From NCBI GenBank assembly GCA_024103515.1, contig JAGGIK010000001.1:1-64000 (forward strand): a stretch of 64,000 bases of DNA, read 5' to 3'. Positions 61,840-64,000 of this stretch are shown piece after piece. Position numbers and translations under genes: made by a program. The notes under the pieces were generated by a model. That model was given only the letters and a program-made list of their open reading frames with translations. It was not told where the DNA came from and ran no database searches. The stretch is from Snodgrassella sp. Its GTDB lineage: Bacteria > Pseudomonadota > Gammaproteobacteria > Burkholderiales > Neisseriaceae. Positions within the stretch are counted from its first letter, which is position 1; each line of letters starts with the position of its first letter.

Positions 61840-63177
61840 TTAAACAATCCATGATAATGGATTCATGGCCTGATTGTGATAACGAATCTCAAAATACAAA
61901 CCACTCGGGCCATCAGGTAATTTACCACTTATTCCAATATTTTGACCAGCACTAACTGTTTTCCCTGCAGAGACACCAATAGAGGATAAACCTGTATAGA
62001 TACTGATATATCCTTCACCGTGATCAAGGATAATGGTATTACCATATCCCTGAAGGAATGCAGCATAAATGACATGGCCACTGGCGATACTACGTACGGA
62101 GGAGGTAGTAGTAGTGAAAAATAATCCTTTCCATGTACCACCGTTCGGTCTTTGCTCACCAAATTTCCCAGTAATGGAACCGTTAATCGGACGTGGTAGA
62201 TGTCCCTGTTTTTGTGCTAGCCCAATTGCGGTTTGCGGTTGTATGGTTTCTGTAGCCTGTAAGGCTAGGTCTTCTGAGGTCAAGGAATAGTTTTTGTTGT
62301 CAATTGCAGTGTTATCTGTTGGATTAGCTGTGTTCGAATTATTATTTGATGTAGTTTGAACGTCAGAACTGGCTAGAGCTAATTTTTGTGGTTTAATTTG
62401 TCCAGTGTGATTTTGGGCGATAGTTTGGCTTTTGTTTTGGTTTATTCGCCGTAAAGTTGATTGAGCGGATAAACGACTTAGCAAGTTATTTAACCGTCTT
62501 TCATCGGCTTTGAGCGTTTGCAGCTGTTTATTTTGCGCAGTAAGCTGTTGATCAAGTACACTGAATTTATTTTGCTGAATACTGTGCTGGTTATGTAGTT
62601 TTTTGACCAGTTGTTGCTGTTTTTGCTGTAATGCGATTAATTGATGTCGCTGATCAGTCAGTGCTTTTTGTTGTGATTCTAGACTGATTTGTTGTTGGCG
62701 CAGATGCTGTATAACTTGTTCATTGGCTGCGTTAAGGTAACGTATATATTGTAGTGATCGTCCTTTCTGATCGACGCTGTCTTTTTTTAGCCATAGATAG
62801 ACGCTGTTTGGTTGGCGGTTGCGATAATGGGCATTCAGCAATCTGCCGATTTGTGTTTTGGTTTCCGCAATTCGGGTTTGAGTTTTGTCAAGATTGTTTT
62901 GCAGGATCTGATATTGTTTGATACTAAGCTGTTGCTGGAGCTTGATCTTCTCCAGCTCCTTTCTGGCCTGATTGAGCTGTTGACTTGTTTGAGTCATTGA
63001 AGCATCTATTTTTTTTTGTTCAGTTGCTGTTTGGATGATCTGATTTTTGGTTACATAGATAGCCTGATGCACTAATTTTAAGTCTTTACTTGACGGTGTT
63101 TTTTGTTCGTTGGCTGCTATAGCAGTAAGGCTTAGAAAATTTAGTAGAATCAGGCAAAGTTGTATAGAAATTTTCAT
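61840..63177 (-). CDS. envC: EnvC-like murein hydrolase activator (LytM/M23 domain)
   Basis: Periplasmic activator of cell-division amidases. Seen: a signal peptide (MKISIQLCLILLNFLSLTAI, cleaved near AIAAN), a long coiled coil (about 40-245, heavy in Q, L and K with QKKIDASMTQ and KLHNQHSIQQ), a low-complexity linker (about 245-315) and a C-terminal LytM domain (about 330-445: GSITGKFGEQ, GYGNTIILDHGEGYISIYTG, LYFEIRYHNQAMNPLSWI). The usual HxxxD zinc pair is replaced by GLFFTTTT, so it is probably a non-catalytic activator like EnvC. An alternative TTG lies at 63183. The start is 3 nt below the gpmI stop. Confidence 0.9.
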   Translation of the reverse strand: MKISIQLCLILLNFLSLTAIAANEQKTPSSKDLKLVHQAIYVTKNQIIQTATEQKKIDASMTQTSQQLNQARKELEKIKLQQQLSIKQYQILQNNLDKTQTRIAETKTQIGRLLNAHYRNRQPNSVYLWLKKDSVDQKGRSLQYIRYLNAANEQVIQHLRQQQISLESQQKALTDQRHQLIALQQKQQQLVKKLHNQHSIQQNKFSVLDQQLTAQNKQLQTLKADERRLNNLLSRLSAQSTLRRINQNKSQTIAQNHTGQIKPQKLALASSDVQTTSNNNSNTANPTDNTAIDNKNYSLTSEDLALQATETIQPQTAIGLAQKQGHLPRPINGSITGKFGEQRPNGGTWKGLFFTTTTSSVRSIASGHVIYAAFLQGYGNTIILDHGEGYISIYTGLSSIGVSAGKTVSAGQNIGISGKLPDGPSGLYFEIRYHNQAMNPLSWIV

Positions 63178-63179
63178 TG

Positions 63180-64000
63180 TCAATTGCTGAATTTTATTAA
63201 GTTATGACCAGTCATTTCCGCAGGTGGAGTCAGACCCAGTGCTGTTAGCAATGAGGGCGCTACGTCTTTCAGGGCGCCTCCAGATTGAATAGTAGCAGGG
63301 CGACCAATATAGATAAATGGTACTGGTTCTGTGGTATGTTGGGTATGTGGTTGCTGGTTTTGCTCGTCATACATATGTTCACAGTTCCCGTGATCAGCTG
63401 TGATGATTACTTCACCACCTATTGATTGCGCAGTTTCAACTATGCGAGCTACGCATGCATCTAGTGTTTCAACGGCAGCAATTGCTGCTGGTAGAGAACC
63501 CGTATGGCCAACCATATCTCCATTGGCAAAATTACAGATTATGACATCATGACGATGATTGGTTAGGCTATCAATGATACTTTCTGTGATGCCTACAGCA
63601 CTCATTTCCGGTTGGAGGTCGTAAGTAGTTACCTTGGGTGAGGAAATCATGATGCGTTCCTCTCCGCTATAGGGCTCTTCACGACCTCCACTAAAGAAAT
63701 AGGTAACGTGCGGATATTTTTCGGTTTCGGCAATCCTCAATTGGCTCAAACCTTGTGTCGCTAAAAATTCACCTAAGCCATTTTTTACAGCCTGTCGATC
63801 AAACATGACTGGATTAGGAAATTGGGCGCCATAGCTGGTAATGCTGGTAAAATAACCAAGATGGATGCGATGCTTGCGTTCAAATCCTTGAAAATCGTCA
63901 AATGTTAGTGCCTGAGTTAATTCTCGTGCTCGATCTGCACGAAAGTTTAGAAACACAACAGCATCACCATTTTGTAATGTGGCCTGAGGATTAATCAGAG
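63180..64000 (-). CDS. gpmI: 2,3-bisphosphoglycerate-independent phosphoglycerate mutase (GpmI), partial
   Basis: Manganese-dependent interconversion of 3- and 2-phosphoglycerate. Only the C-terminal part is in the window; the frame runs on past 64000 (LINPQATLQNGDAVVFLNFR at the edge). Seen: FLNFRADRAREL, NFANGDMVGHTGSLPAAIAAVE, the metal-site TADHGNCE with Asp and His ligands, and HTTEPVPFIYIG. About 270 of an expected 510-515 residues are present. It is followed by envC at 3 nt spacing, so gpmI, envC and ctpA are one transcription unit. Confidence 0.95.
   Translation of the reverse strand, partial: LINPQATLQNGDAVVFLNFRADRARELTQALTFDDFQGFERKHRIHLGYFTSITSYGAQFPNPVMFDRQAVKNGLGEFLATQGLSQLRIAETEKYPHVTYFFSGGREEPYSGEERIMISSPKVTTYDLQPEMSAVGITESIIDSLTNHRHDVIICNFANGDMVGHTGSLPAAIAAVETLDACVARIVETAQSIGGEVIITADHGNCEHMYDEQNQQPHTQHTTEPVPFIYIGRPATIQSGGALKDVAPSLLTALGLTPPAEMTGHNLIKFSN

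Overview
The window looks like a chromosomal segment of a low-GC member of the Neisseriaceae, most like the bee-gut symbiont Snodgrassella. This rests on recognisably neisserial proteins (ParE, RppH, PpsA, SbmA, ThrS/InfC), an AT-rich base composition, and the mix of citrate, fumarate and acetate metabolism with decayed insertion sequences. The genus is inferred, not proven. No rRNA, tRNA, CRISPR array, phage or plasmid replication gene was seen.

Layout. 0-1.4 kb: IS3-family debris. 1.4-6.6 kb (minus strand): parE, rppH, a possible 43-codon gene and rhlE. 7.0-12.2 kb (plus): rlmK-like, purK, a SulP-like transporter and hisC. 12.2-13.7 kb: decayed IS481-family element. 13.8-17.6 kb (minus): a soluble three-domain NADH:fumarate reductase with its flavin transferase ApbE. 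18.9-26.7 kb (plus): lolC-lolD, recD, mtnN, sbmA, fumC. 26.9-28.6 kb: two IS3-family copies facing each other. 29.0-37.1 kb (minus): citrate fermentation cluster, in transcription order citG, a CitS-type transporter, a FAH-family enzyme, citC, citD, citE, citF, citX. 37.7-42.6 kb (minus): two hotdog thioesterases, pncB, hslR, and tcdA-scpA. 42.7 kb: uspA (plus). 43.8-45.5 kb: IS256-family graveyard. 45.8-48.2 kb (minus): thrS-infC. 48.5-51.1 kb (plus): tgt, argH. 51.1-53.0 kb: AT-rich gap. 53.1 kb: unknown lipoprotein. 54.3-56.3 kb: more IS256/IS3 debris. 56.4-60.0 kb: divergent ppsR and ppsA. 60.2-64 kb (minus): gpmI (cut by the window edge), envC-like, ctpA.

How genes fit together. Citrate imported by the CitS-type carrier is cleaved by CitDEF (activated by CitC, CitX and CitG) to acetate and oxaloacetate. 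No biotin/sodium-pump oxaloacetate decarboxylase is encoded here; the FAH-family protein in the middle of the operon is a plausible oxaloacetate decarboxylase or tautomerase. Carbon reaching malate could pass through FumC to fumarate, and be reduced to succinate by the NADH:fumarate reductase, whose FMN would be attached by the neighbouring ApbE. FNR-like palindromes lie upstream of both the fumarate reductase and fumC, which would fit induction at low oxygen. PpsA with its regulator PpsR and GpmI serve gluconeogenesis.

Intact genes are separated by many transposase remnants, all broken by stops and frameshifts, as expected of a host-restricted genome in which old IS copies decay. The infC gene begins at a non-standard ATC codon, and its usual downstream partners rpmI and rplT are missing from this position.
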